From Chloroflexota bacterium (GTDB lineage: Bacteria > Chloroflexota > Dehalococcoidia > GIF9 > AB-539-J10): DNA of 6,418 nt. Below the pieces are notes generated by a model, which searched no databases, had not been told where the DNA came from, and saw only the letters and a list, made by a program, of their open reading frames with translations. Position 1 is the stretch's first letter; each line of letters starts with the position of its first letter. Made by a program: the position numbers and the translations under genes. Positions 1-6,300 of the stretch are shown piece after piece. The DNA lies in the NCBI GenBank assembly GCA_030604285.1, contig JAUVWD010000044.1, positions 1 to 6,418 on the forward strand, written 5' to 3'.

Positions 1-454
1 ATTCGGAGTTGTTGTAGCTTGTTTGCTTGGCGTCTGGGTGCTGCTTACGAAATCCAAATTGGGGATTGCCATTAGATCCGTGGCCCAAGATCGAGAAATT
101 GCCAACTTAATGGGAATAAACGTGGGAAGGATCTGCCTAATGACTATGGCTATAGCAGTAGCCATGGCAGCAATTTCTGGCGCAATGGTAGCCCCCATAT
201 TTGTCCTGGAACCCCGCATGTGGATGCACCCACTCATAATGGTCTTAGCTCTTGTTGTCCTCGGGGGTTTAGGAAGCCTTAAAGGAAGTTTTGCCGGAGC
301 TTTTATTTTGGCGTACACCGAGACCCTGGTTGTCTTCTTAGTCCCCGTAGGCTCGTTTATAAAGGGCGCAGTTGCTCTCGCAGTCATGGTAGCAGTGCTT
401 TTGATAAGACCAGAGGGTTTATTTGGCCTGGCTTTTGAGGAGGAGAGATTGTAA
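1..454 (+). CDS. livH: Branched-chain amino acid-type ABC transporter permease, LivH family (5' end outside window)
   Basis: Inner-membrane permease of a Liv/HAAT-family ABC importer, expected to pair with LivM and be driven by LivG and LivF. The frame is open from base 2 to the window edge, so the gene is cut on the left; only about 150 C-terminal residues are present of a family usually near 290. What is seen: a cytoplasmic coupling loop with the typical IRSVAQDREIANLMGINV sequence (about bases 77-124), followed by hydrophobic segments, the family-typical VVLGGLGSLKGSFAGAF stretch, and the closing LLIRPEGLFG motif that ends most LivH proteins. The stop TAA is followed directly by the GTG start of livM, so the two are translationally coupled. 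Substrate cannot be read from the permease; fatty, aromatic or branched-chain acids are as possible as amino acids. The TTG at 23 is not a real start, since coding similarity continues upstream of it. Confidence 0.93.
   Translation, partial: FGVVVACLLGVWVLLTKSKLGIAIRSVAQDREIANLMGINVGRICLMTMAIAVAMAAISGAMVAPIFVLEPRMWMHPLIMVLALVVLGGLGSLKGSFAGAFILAYTETLVVFLVPVGSFIKGAVALAVMVAVLLIRPEGLFGLAFEEERL
438..447 (+). promoter_or_regulatory. Ribosome binding site of livM
   Basis: AGGAGGAGAG lies inside the last codons of livH, 7 bases before the GTG at 455. It is a strong Shine-Dalgarno sequence and fixes the GTG, which immediately follows the livH stop codon, as the livM start. It also points to a bacterial translation system, though some archaea use the same signal. 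Confidence 0.75.
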
Positions 455-1513
455 GTGCAAGCTTACGCTTGGCGGCTATATAAGAGCTTTCAAGGCGAGA
501 TATTAGCTGTTCCCGGGAGGGCAATAGCTTTCTTTTTCCTTTTGTTCTTGTTCTTCATCCCTCTCATCACCGGAAATCCTTATGTTCTCCGCATTTTCAT
601 TTTCGCCAATATATTTGCTATCTTCGCCGCCAGTTGGGACCTTCTATCCGGTTTTGCCGGGCAGATGAATTTCGGTCACGCTGCGTTCTTTGGAGTTGCC
701 GCCTATGCCGCAGCTCTACTAAATCTAAACCTCGGGTTACCCCCAGAGGCAACAATACCCATCGGAGCCCTGGTTGCGGTATTGGCGGGATTAATTGTAG
801 GAATACCAGCTTTGAGGCTCAGAGGACACTACTTAGCCCTAGTTACCTTGGCTTTTCCCATAATCCTGACAGGGATTGTCTTCGCCTTTCCTGATTTTAC
901 CGGTGGTGAACTAGGCATTTATGGAATAGCTCCCCTCTCAGACTCTCGAGTATGTGTTTATTACATTTCGTTGGTTGTCATGATAGCCTCAGCCCTCATA
1001 ATGTGGAAACTCACCGATGCCAAAAGCACATTTGTTAGGACCGGGCTTATTTTTCATGCCATCCGAGAGGATGAGATTACAGCTCGAGCCTCAGGAATTA
1101 ATACGACAAAATATAAGCTGTTGGCTTTTTCCATAAGCGGATTCTTTGCTGGGGTCGCCGGAGGCTTGTCGGCTCATTTTATCGGGATCGCTGGCCCCTC
1201 TAATTTTGCACTTCTTTTCTCATTTCAGCCAATCATATGGACGATTTTTGGTGGGATCGCGACCATCTATGGACCAATAACAGGTGTTTACATCCTCTTT
1301 CCTCTCATGGAGTCCTTACGTATCGTTCCTGAGCTGCGAATGCTAATCTTTGCCCTTGTAGTGATATTTGTTCTCCTCTTCATGCCCGAAGGGCTTACTG
1401 CTCGCCTCCGGGATAAGATTGAAATAGAATGCCCCAGATGTAAACTAACTAATATCGCAACTCGCCGGTACTGTAGAGCCTGTAATGCCCCCTTACGTTC
1501 AGAAGGAAGATAG
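455..1513 (+). CDS. livM: Branched-chain amino acid-type ABC transporter permease LivM with C-terminal zinc-ribbon-like tail
   Basis: Second permease of the Liv-type importer, inner membrane, 352 residues. Residues 1-20 are a short cytoplasmic lead, then several hydrophobic membrane segments follow (about 23-60, 74-90, 101-120, 125-146, 168-184, 222-245, 255-285, 295-310). Family marks are DLLSGFAGQMNFGHAAFFG (62-80), RLRGHYLALVTLAF (121-134), the EAA-type coupling loop HAIREDEITARASGIN (201-216), and LLFMPEGLTARLR (307-319), where LivM proteins normally end. Here about 33 further residues follow and contain CPRC (326-329) and CRAC (340-343), a CX2C-X10-CX2C pattern typical of a small zinc ribbon. 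The GTG start is supported by a strong upstream Shine-Dalgarno and by direct abutment to livH. The stop TAG touches the stop codon of livF on the other strand. The permease call is firm; zinc binding is inferred from cysteine spacing. Confidence 0.95.
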   Translation: MQAYAWRLYKSFQGEILAVPGRAIAFFFLLFLFFIPLITGNPYVLRIFIFANIFAIFAASWDLLSGFAGQMNFGHAAFFGVAAYAAALLNLNLGLPPEATIPIGALVAVLAGLIVGIPALRLRGHYLALVTLAFPIILTGIVFAFPDFTGGELGIYGIAPLSDSRVCVYYISLVVMIASALIMWKLTDAKSTFVRTGLIFHAIREDEITARASGINTTKYKLLAFSISGFFAGVAGGLSAHFIGIAGPSNFALLFSFQPIIWTIFGGIATIYGPITGVYILFPLMESLRIVPELRMLIFALVVIFVLLFMPEGLTARLRDKIEIECPRCKLTNIATRRYCRACNAPLRSEGR

Positions 1514-2269
1514 TCATAACCCCAGATATGTTTTTCTTATGAGCTCGTCTTTGAGCAGCTCTTCAGCCGTTCCTTCAGCGATCACTCTTCCCCGAGAAAG
1601 GACATAATTCCTACTTGCCAAGTCAAACGCGAAACCAACATCTTGTTCCACCAGGAGGACTGTGATGCCCAACTCGTAGATCTCTTTTACTCGTTTGAAC
1701 AAATCGTCCTTTATCCTGGGGGCAAGCCCAGTTGAGGGTTCATCAATGCACAGCAGCTTAGGTTGGTGCATCAATGCCCTTCCAATAGCAAGCATTGTGC
1801 GCTCCCCACCAGATAACGTTCCCGATGTCTGATTCCTTCGCTCTTTCAACACGGGAAATAGTTCATAGACCTTCTCGAAATTTCGCGCCATCTCTTTTGG
1901 GTCCTTGCAAAGGTAAGCGCCAGCTTTCAAATTTTCTGTGACCGTCATCTCACGAAACGGCCTCCCTCTTTCCGGGCACAGAATCAAACCTTTTCTCACT
2001 ATCTGATGTGCCGGCAGCTTGTCTATCCTCTCTCCCGCAAACGTGATGCTACCTTGCAAGGTTATGTTTGCGAGTTCTTTCCTCATCCCTTTTGTTGTCT
2101 CTCTTTCCCAGTTTATTAACCCTGCTATAGTGCGGAGCAAGGTCGTCTTTCCAGCACCGTTCGGGCCTACGATGCCAACCAATTCTCCGGTATCAACCGC
2201 CAGACTTGCTTCATTTAGTATCATGGCGGTATCGTAACAAACAGTCACATCTCTTAGCTCAAGAAGCAA
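1514..2269 (-). CDS. livF: Liv-type ABC transporter ATP-binding protein LivF
   Basis: Cytoplasmic ATPase subunit powering the importer, 251 residues, usual family length being about 235-250. Seen in order: Walker A GPNGAGKT (35-42), an ILCPERGRPF segment at the Q-loop position (96-105; LivF proteins typically have PEGR/PERR here rather than a glutamine), ABC signature LSGGE (152-156), Walker B LLCIDEP (172-178), and VEQ (207-209) in place of the switch histidine, as is normal for LivF. About 17 extra residues (roughly 55-71) sit between the Walker A helix and the QGSITFAGE strand; I recall similar insertions in other LivF proteins with the CPER motif. The TTG start is supported by GGGAGGT eight bases upstream. 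The start lies 11 bases inside the end of livG, so it is translationally coupled as the last gene of the ligase-livG-livF transcript. Convergent with livM and abutting it. Confidence 0.95.
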   Translation of the reverse strand: MLLELRDVTVCYDTAMILNEASLAVDTGELVGIVGPNGAGKTTLLRTIAGLINWERETTKGMRKELANITLQGSITFAGERIDKLPAHQIVRKGLILCPERGRPFREMTVTENLKAGAYLCKDPKEMARNFEKVYELFPVLKERRNQTSGTLSGGERTMLAIGRALMHQPKLLCIDEPSTGLAPRIKDDLFKRVKEIYELGITVLLVEQDVGFAFDLASRNYVLSRGRVIAEGTAEELLKDELIRKTYLGL

Positions 2270-3038
2270 CTTCGGTTACCTCCCTGCCGGTGTAGGCTTC
2301 AATTACCCTTTCGTTCTTGGCTATCTCCTCGGGAGTGCCTTCGGCAATAATTTCTCCGAAGTTGAGCACGATCACCCTGTCAACTATTTTCATGAGTTCC
2401 ATTAATTTGTGTTCCACAATAAGCATAGCTGCCCCTTCACTGTGTAGCCTGCCAAACCTTCCCCCGGTATGCAGTCTCTTCATCGATCTCGCCAGCAGTT
2501 CTGTTTCCCCAGGATTTAGGCCGCCAAATGGCTCATCGAGCAAAAGCAAATCAGGCTCAGTGGCAATCGCTCTGGCTATCTCCAAGCGCTTTAAGTCCCC
2601 ATGAGATAGCACAGAGGCTCGTTCCAGTGCCAGGTCAGCAATTCCAGCAAACTCCAAGGCATCTCGTGCTTTTATCTCCACTCTCTTAACCCATTCCCCT
2701 CTCTTTGCTGCCCTCGGAGAAAGACAGGCTACCATAACATTGGCAATACAAGGTAAGCGCCGAAAGGGCTTCACAACCTGGAATGTTCCTGCTATTCCCT
2801 TTTCGACAATATGCCAGGGCCGGCGTCCAGTGATATCGTCACCTTTGAACCTCACCTTCCCAGCATCCGGCTTCAATATTCCAGTTATAAGGCGTATCAA
2901 AGTGGTCTTTCCTGAACCGTTTGGGCCTATTAGGCCAACCATTTCGGCCCTACCGATTTGGAAGCTGACGTTGTTAACCGCTACGATGCCTCCGAAGCGC
3001 TTAGTCAGCTTTTCAACCTCAAGAAAGGGGGGCTGCAT
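2259..3038 (-). CDS. livG: Liv-type ABC transporter ATP-binding protein LivG
   Basis: Second cytoplasmic ATPase of the importer, 259 residues, within the family's usual range. Seen: aromatic N-terminal LTKRFGG (11-17), Walker A GPNGSGKT (38-45), Q-loop TFQ (Q87), signature LSHGD (144-148, a variant of the usual LSYG/LSGG), Walker B LLLLDEP (164-170), and switch histidine in VEH (H210), as expected for LivG. The end (GTPEEI...VIEAYTG) matches the family C-terminus. Between Walker B and the histidine there are about eight more residues than I expect, around HTGGRFGRLHSEG (190-202), in which RLHTGG is echoed as RLHSEG. The ATG follows the ligase stop codon after a single base; GGGAGG lies 12 bases upstream and GGGG nearer, so initiation probably relies partly on coupling. 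livG and livF together form the nucleotide-binding pair. Confidence 0.95.
   Translation of the reverse strand: MQPPFLEVEKLTKRFGGIVAVNNVSFQIGRAEMVGLIGPNGSGKTTLIRLITGILKPDAGKVRFKGDDITGRRPWHIVEKGIAGTFQVVKPFRRLPCIANVMVACLSPRAAKRGEWVKRVEIKARDALEFAGIADLALERASVLSHGDLKRLEIARAIATEPDLLLLDEPFGGLNPGETELLARSMKRLHTGGRFGRLHSEGAAMLIVEHKLMELMKIVDRVIVLNFGEIIAEGTPEEIAKNERVIEAYTGREVTEVAS
2278..2284 (-). promoter_or_regulatory. Ribosome binding site deciding the TTG start of livF
   Basis: On the minus strand GGGAGGT is placed eight bases before TTG at 2269-2267, inside the final codons of livG. Its quality and spacing decide for the rare TTG start, which also gives the expected LLELRDV N-terminus of LivF. Confidence 0.65.
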
Positions 3039-3039
3039 C

Positions 3040-4746
3040 TTACCCCATTTCCTCCCTTAACTCTCTGCGAGATACTTTGCCAACGTCTGTTTTTGGGATT
3101 TCGCCCCTAAATTCCACAATTTTGGGAACTTTGTAATGGGCTAATCTCTCCTTACAATAACTAATAATCTCCTCTTCGGACAATTTTCCCCTGGCCTCGG
3201 CCTCAAGAACTATCGCCGCTTTGATATTCTCTCCTACCCTAGGATCACGAACTCCAATGACTCCTGCTTCTTTGATCTTGGGGTGGCTCGTCAAAACTTC
3301 CTCTATTTCGCGGGCAAAGACTGAATAACCTTTATATTTAATCAAGTCCCTCTTTCTATCATAGAAATGAAAATAACCTTCGTCATCCATGCTCCCTAAA
3401 TCACCAGTCCTAAACCATTTCTCGCCCTCTATGTCCACCAACTTTTCCCGTGTTTCCTCGGGGTTTTTCCAATATCCTTTCATTACCTGTGGGCCTTGGA
3501 TCACAATCTCGCCTATCTCCCCAAGGGGAAGGAACTCATCCTTTTCAGGATGAACGATCGCCGCCATAGTACTAGGCACAGGCACCCCAAATGAACCGGT
3601 CTTCGTTCTTCCCTTTGGGTTGGAATGAGTTATGGGGCTGGTTTCAGTTAATCCGTAACCTTCGTTTATCTTAACGCCTGTCCGCCTTTCAAAACCCTTG
3701 GCCGTGTCCTCAAGAAGGGCATCAGCACCAGAAACAAGAATCTTGAAGCGTTTCCAGTTCACTCTGTCAGTCTTGTCATGATCTTTAAGAACATCGTACA
3801 AGGTGGGGACGCTATAGAATGCTGTTGCTCTATAGCTTTCAATAGCGCTTAGAATGTCGTCGATGTCCGGGGTGGTGAAGAGCACAAGAGTGTAGCCCCG
3901 TACCAATCCACTAAGCATAACCACCACTTGGCCATAAATGTGATAAAACGGCAAGTAAGCTATTACTACCTCATTGCCTTCTTCAAGAACTGGTGACCAA
4001 AAGGCGTGACCTTGTGACTCATTGGCAATCAGATTGTAATGAGTGAGCATAGCACCTTTAGCCAACCCTGTTGTCCCTCCGGTGTAAGGAAGCACAGCCA
4101 AATCTTCCCGAGGATCGATCTGCACTTTCGGTGGATCTGGCGGATATTTCTTTATTAAGTGTTGAAACTGATAGAAGCCCTCTCTTTCAAAGATCTTGGT
4201 GGATGGCACTTCCATTTTCTTGTATACACTCCTAACCACGGTTTTCCCCATAAATCTCTTTAACGTGGGCAAATATTCTCCGATTCCAGTTAAGATGACA
4301 TTCTCTAACTTGACTCCCGCTTTTTCAACATAATCATAGAGTAGGTCCTGACAAACGATGACTTTAGCTTCGCTATCTTCAACCTGATGCTTAACCTCGC
4401 TACTAACGTAAACAGGGCTAATTGGCGTTAAAGTAGCTCCTACTTTAAGCGCTCCAAAGTAAGCTATGATGAATTGGGGGCAATTCAAAAGATATAGAGC
4501 AACTTTGTCACCCTTCTTAACCCCCAAATCGAATAGCGCAGCAGCAAACCTATCGACATGGTCTCTTAACTCGGAATAACTTATCTTCCTGCCGTAGAAT
4601 ATTAGGGCGGTTTTGTCTCGCCATTTCTGTACCGCTTCATCGAAAACCTGTGGCAGGGATTTCTCCGGGATATCGATTTGCGCAGGGATTCCTTCAGGAT
4701 AAAACTCAAGCCAGGGCTTCTGTTCATATTGAAGTTTGGCCTCCAT
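3040..4746 (-). CDS. AMP-forming acyl-CoA synthetase (long-chain fatty acid/aromatic acid CoA ligase family)
   Basis: Cytoplasmic or membrane-associated adenylate-forming enzyme that activates a carboxylic acid with ATP and CoA through an acyl-AMP intermediate; 568 residues, usual for long-chain acyl-CoA ligases. Seen: P-loop YTGGTTGLAKG (221-231), A5 motif NEGYGLTET (361-369), A7 motif WFRTGDLG with ATP-ribose-binding Asp (D448), hinge DRKRDLIKYKG (463-473), and the C-terminal A10 motif PKTDVGKVSRREL with the catalytic lysine (K557). All core motifs are intact, so it should be active. Substrate chain length cannot be read. First gene of a run with livG (one-base gap) and livF, which suggests that the imported compound is its substrate; operons of acyl-CoA ligases with Liv transporters are known from anaerobic degraders. 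The ATG start is supported by GAGGAGG seven bases upstream. No gene symbol is given because FadD/LcfA-type names would overstate specificity. Confidence 0.93.
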   Translation of the reverse strand: MEAKLQYEQKPWLEFYPEGIPAQIDIPEKSLPQVFDEAVQKWRDKTALIFYGRKISYSELRDHVDRFAAALFDLGVKKGDKVALYLLNCPQFIIAYFGALKVGATLTPISPVYVSSEVKHQVEDSEAKVIVCQDLLYDYVEKAGVKLENVILTGIGEYLPTLKRFMGKTVVRSVYKKMEVPSTKIFEREGFYQFQHLIKKYPPDPPKVQIDPREDLAVLPYTGGTTGLAKGAMLTHYNLIANESQGHAFWSPVLEEGNEVVIAYLPFYHIYGQVVVMLSGLVRGYTLVLFTTPDIDDILSAIESYRATAFYSVPTLYDVLKDHDKTDRVNWKRFKILVSGADALLEDTAKGFERRTGVKINEGYGLTETSPITHSNPKGRTKTGSFGVPVPSTMAAIVHPEKDEFLPLGEIGEIVIQGPQVMKGYWKNPEETREKLVDIEGEKWFRTGDLGSMDDEGYFHFYDRKRDLIKYKGYSVFAREIEEVLTSHPKIKEAGVIGVRDPRVGENIKAAIVLEAEARGKLSEEEIISYCKERLAHYKVPKIVEFRGEIPKTDVGKVSRRELREEMG

Positions 4747-4753
4747 AATCCTG

Positions 4754-4760
4754 CCTCCTC
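4754..4760 (-). promoter_or_regulatory. Ribosome binding site of the acyl-CoA synthetase
   Basis: Minus-strand GAGGAGG ends seven bases before the ATG at 4746. It is a near-perfect Shine-Dalgarno sequence and, unlike the downstream genes of the run, independent of an upstream coding region, as expected for the first gene of an operon. Confidence 0.7.
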
Positions 4761-4778
4761 ATTTCATTTCATCAAGTC

Positions 4779-4784
4779 ATAATA
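4779..4784 (-). promoter_or_regulatory. Possible -10 element upstream of the acyl-CoA synthetase operon
   Basis: Minus-strand TATTAT (five of six matches to TATAAT) lies 33 bases before the ligase ATG in an AT-rich stretch (about 4765-4800). No convincing -35 hexamer is found at normal spacing, so this is only a candidate. The operon could also be reached by read-through from the upstream polyamine genes, because no clear terminator is visible between them. Confidence 0.2.
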
Positions 4785-4808
4785 ACATAATTTGGTTTTG
4801 CCTTTTAG

Positions 4809-4954
4809 GAATCTGCTGCCGCCGTTGGAAAAACAACAGATAAGGCGCAAAAGCTAGTCAAATCGAGGAAGAAGCGCTGTGAGGAACTCGTCAGAAAGAC
4901 AAGCTGGAGCTGTTAGCTTATTATGCCGCTGAGAGAGCAGCATTTAGTAGGTAG
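4809..4954 (+). pseudogene. Possible frameshifted remnant of an unidentified gene's C-terminal end
   Basis: In the gap between the two minus-strand operons, the + strand reads ESAAAVGKTTDKAQKLVKS and on to RKKRCEELVRK (4809-4898). A shift of one frame near 4895 then continues as DKLELLAYYAAERAAFSR and ends at TAG (4952-4954). Each part alone is short (about 30 and 23 codons), has no start codon, and is closed upstream by stop codons; together they look like the charged, alanine-rich helical end of a protein. The last bases overlap the aminopropyltransferase 3' end. I do not recognise a family. It may equally be chance reading in noncoding DNA. Confidence 0.2.
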
Positions 4955-5867
4955 AAATGGGCTCTTTGTCTGTAATGACCTTTCTGGTTGTGGCCACTTG
5001 ATGGCGAATGTGCTTAGGCAGAGTAAACATGGCTTGGTGAGTAAGCCCGTCGTAAGATTTTAGCTCTTTCGATACCCTGGCTGAGATTCTGGCATCGATC
5101 TCCTCGGCAGTCAACTCGGTGGGGTCAAGGCTTTGGGAGGCAGAGATAAATCCCCACAGGCCAGCAAAGGAGGGGATGTGGGCTTGATAAGGACGAACTA
5201 TAGGGAAAACGGATTCCAAGGTGCTTGCAATGGCAGCGAAATTTTGCAAATCAGTCAAGCCCGAAGGCTCAGCTTGGACAGCCATAATGCCATCGCCTTG
5301 TAGCCTTTGCTTGACTACCTGGTAGAACTCCTGGGTATATAATAAGCGGGATGGTCCCTGTGCCAGAGGGTCAGCCAAGTCGATGATGATGACATCAAAT
5401 TTATCCACGCTTTCTTCCAGGTATTTTCTGGCATCAGCGAAATGAAGTTCCGCTCGTGGGTCATCGAACGAATTCTGGTGAAAGGAAGGCAGAAATCTGC
5501 GGCAAACGTCTACTACCTCCCTATCAATATCCACCATGACTGCCTTGTTCACTGCCCTATGTGCTAGCACCTCTCGGAGGGTAGCGCCCTCGCCACCCCC
5601 AGCGATGAACACCTTCTCCGGATTGGGATGAGTAAGCATAACCGGATGCACTAAGGCTTCATGATAGATAAACTCGTCCTTCTCACTGGACTGGATTTTG
5701 CCATCGAGGATAAGACAGATACCGAAGCTGCCAGTGTCGATGATGTCTATAGATTGAAACTCAGTTCTCCACGAACATATCACCTCATCAATACTATATA
5801 ACATAGTAAGGTCAGGGCTGATATAGTCATGAAACCATTTATGTTTATCAGGGTCGCTATCTTTCAT
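4944..5867 (-). CDS. speE: Polyamine aminopropyltransferase, ACL5/thermospermine synthase-like (spermidine synthase family)
   Basis: Transfers the aminopropyl group from decarboxylated AdoMet to an amine acceptor; cytoplasmic, 307 residues. Residues about 10-75 are the N-terminal beta domain with LDGKIQSSEKDEFIYHEALV (54-73), and about 76-245 the Rossmann-like core. Seen: nucleoside-binding GGGEG (90-94), VDID (112-115), FDDPRAELHFADARKYL (134-150), catalytic-region IIDLADP (D163 and D166), then GPSRLLYTQEFY. The GGGEG, DLADP and GPxxxLYTxxFY features are those I recall from plant ACL5 thermospermine synthase; classical SpeE has GGGDGG and D-S-S/T-D-P. So the product may be thermospermine or another polyamine rather than plain spermidine. 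Residues 246-307 form an extra C-terminal segment. The ATG overlaps the speD stop as ATGA and has no clear Shine-Dalgarno, so translation is coupled. The symbol names the superfamily; the exact acceptor is uncertain. Confidence 0.88.
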   Translation of the reverse strand: MKDSDPDKHKWFHDYISPDLTMLYSIDEVICSWRTEFQSIDIIDTGSFGICLILDGKIQSSEKDEFIYHEALVHPVMLTHPNPEKVFIAGGGEGATLREVLAHRAVNKAVMVDIDREVVDVCRRFLPSFHQNSFDDPRAELHFADARKYLEESVDKFDVIIIDLADPLAQGPSRLLYTQEFYQVVKQRLQGDGIMAVQAEPSGLTDLQNFAAIASTLESVFPIVRPYQAHIPSFAGLWGFISASQSLDPTELTAEEIDARISARVSKELKSYDGLTHQAMFTLPKHIRHQVATTRKVITDKEPISTY

Positions 5868-6295
5868 GTTGCCACATAGCTAACTTGGCTATCTTCTATC
5901 ATTCCCCTTCGGAGCTCGATCGAGGAGTGATTCTTGCATTGCAGCTGTTGTATTATTAGCTTAGCAGCCTCCTCGGGCTTCACCGTGTCTCCACAGGTGA
6001 AGACATCAACGGCAGCATAGCTATATTCGGGCCAGGTGTGAATGGTAATGTGCGATTCAGCAATATTAACCACTCCACTTACTCCGTACGGGGAAAAACG
6101 GTAGAAGGACTCTCCTACCACCGTGGCGCCACATTGAATGGCAGCCTCATGGAGACATTCTTTGATGAAATCTAAGTCATTTAGCACCTCCTTATCGCAG
6201 TCTTTCAATTCTAGTAACAGATGTCTTCCCAGCGCATACAAATCACCTTCCCCCTTTAGATTTTTTAGTACTGCCTTTTGGGCAGCGAAACGCAT
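5864..6295 (-). CDS. speD: S-adenosylmethionine decarboxylase proenzyme, short prokaryotic pyruvoyl type
   Basis: Decarboxylates AdoMet to the aminopropyl donor used by the enzyme encoded next; cytoplasmic. It is made as a proenzyme that cuts itself and converts a serine to the pyruvoyl cofactor. Coordinates give the longest frame (143 residues). Seen: LGRHLLLEL (22-30), FSPYGVSGVV (67-76), the self-cleavage site E80-S81 in AESHITIHTWPEY, H86, and C101 in FTCGD. These match Thermotoga maritima S63, H68 and C83 with a constant offset of 18. Starting instead at the TTG at 6241 (residue 19) gives MYALGRH, the same spacing to LGRH as in that enzyme, a 125-residue protein, and a purine-rich GGGGGAAGGTG just upstream. 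The ATG at 6295 has no Shine-Dalgarno. I therefore prefer 5864-6241 as the true gene, with 6242-6295 as leader. The stop overlaps the start of the next gene by ATGA. Confidence 0.93.
   Translation of the reverse strand: MRFAAQKAVLKNLKGEGDLYALGRHLLLELKDCDKEVLNDLDFIKECLHEAAIQCGATVVGESFYRFSPYGVSGVVNIAESHITIHTWPEYSYAAVDVFTCGDTVKPEEAAKLIIQQLQCKNHSSIELRRGMIEDSQVSYVAT
6244..6254 (-). promoter_or_regulatory. Shine-Dalgarno-like sequence before the preferred TTG start of speD
   Basis: Minus-strand GGGGGAAGGTG ends two bases before TTG (6241-6239), with the GGGGG block eight bases away. It is the only purine-rich initiation signal near the speD 5' end and supports the internal start against the ATG at 6295. 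Confidence 0.45.
6271..6285 (-). promoter_or_regulatory. Small hairpin in the proposed speD leader
   Basis: CTGCC and GGCAG form a perfect five-base-pair GC-rich stem around a five-base loop (CAAAA on the minus strand), 29 bases upstream of the preferred TTG start. No T-run follows on the minus strand, so it is not an intrinsic terminator. If the ATG at 6295 is the true start this is merely coding sequence. Any regulatory role is unproven. Confidence 0.2.
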
Positions 6296-6300
6296 TTTAT

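Noticed and set aside
634..894. 86-codon + strand frame inside livM
   Set aside because: It lies in another frame of a well-supported permease gene and its translation, rich in Arg, Ser and Cys, has no recognisable features.
1511..1575. Possible bidirectional terminator at the livM/livF junction (T-run at 1529-1536, GAGCT...AGCTC at 1540-1562)
   Set aside because: The T-run is preceded only by a four-pair AT-rich stem, and the GAGCT/AGCTC arms have a long loop with no following T-run, so it does not qualify as an intrinsic terminator.
2052..2110. Extra residues (about 55-71) in LivF considered as a novel insertion
   Set aside because: I recall similar insertions in other LivF proteins with the CPER motif, so it is likely a subfamily trait rather than a new feature.
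2019..3060. Three + strand frames (2019-2237, 2317-2604, 2740-3060) opposite livF and livG
   Set aside because: All are antisense to intact ATPase genes; their translations contain mirror images of Walker motifs (for example FPAPFGPT and FPEPFGPI) and are shadows.
4854..4943. 29-codon minus-strand frame beginning directly after the aminopropyltransferase stop codon
   Set aside because: It starts with ATG right after TAA, but has no Shine-Dalgarno, no recognisable sequence and little length; chance is the simplest reading.
4926..4943. GCTG-AGAGAG-CAGC hairpin just downstream of the aminopropyltransferase
   Set aside because: Only four strong pairs and no T-run on the minus strand, so not a supported terminator.
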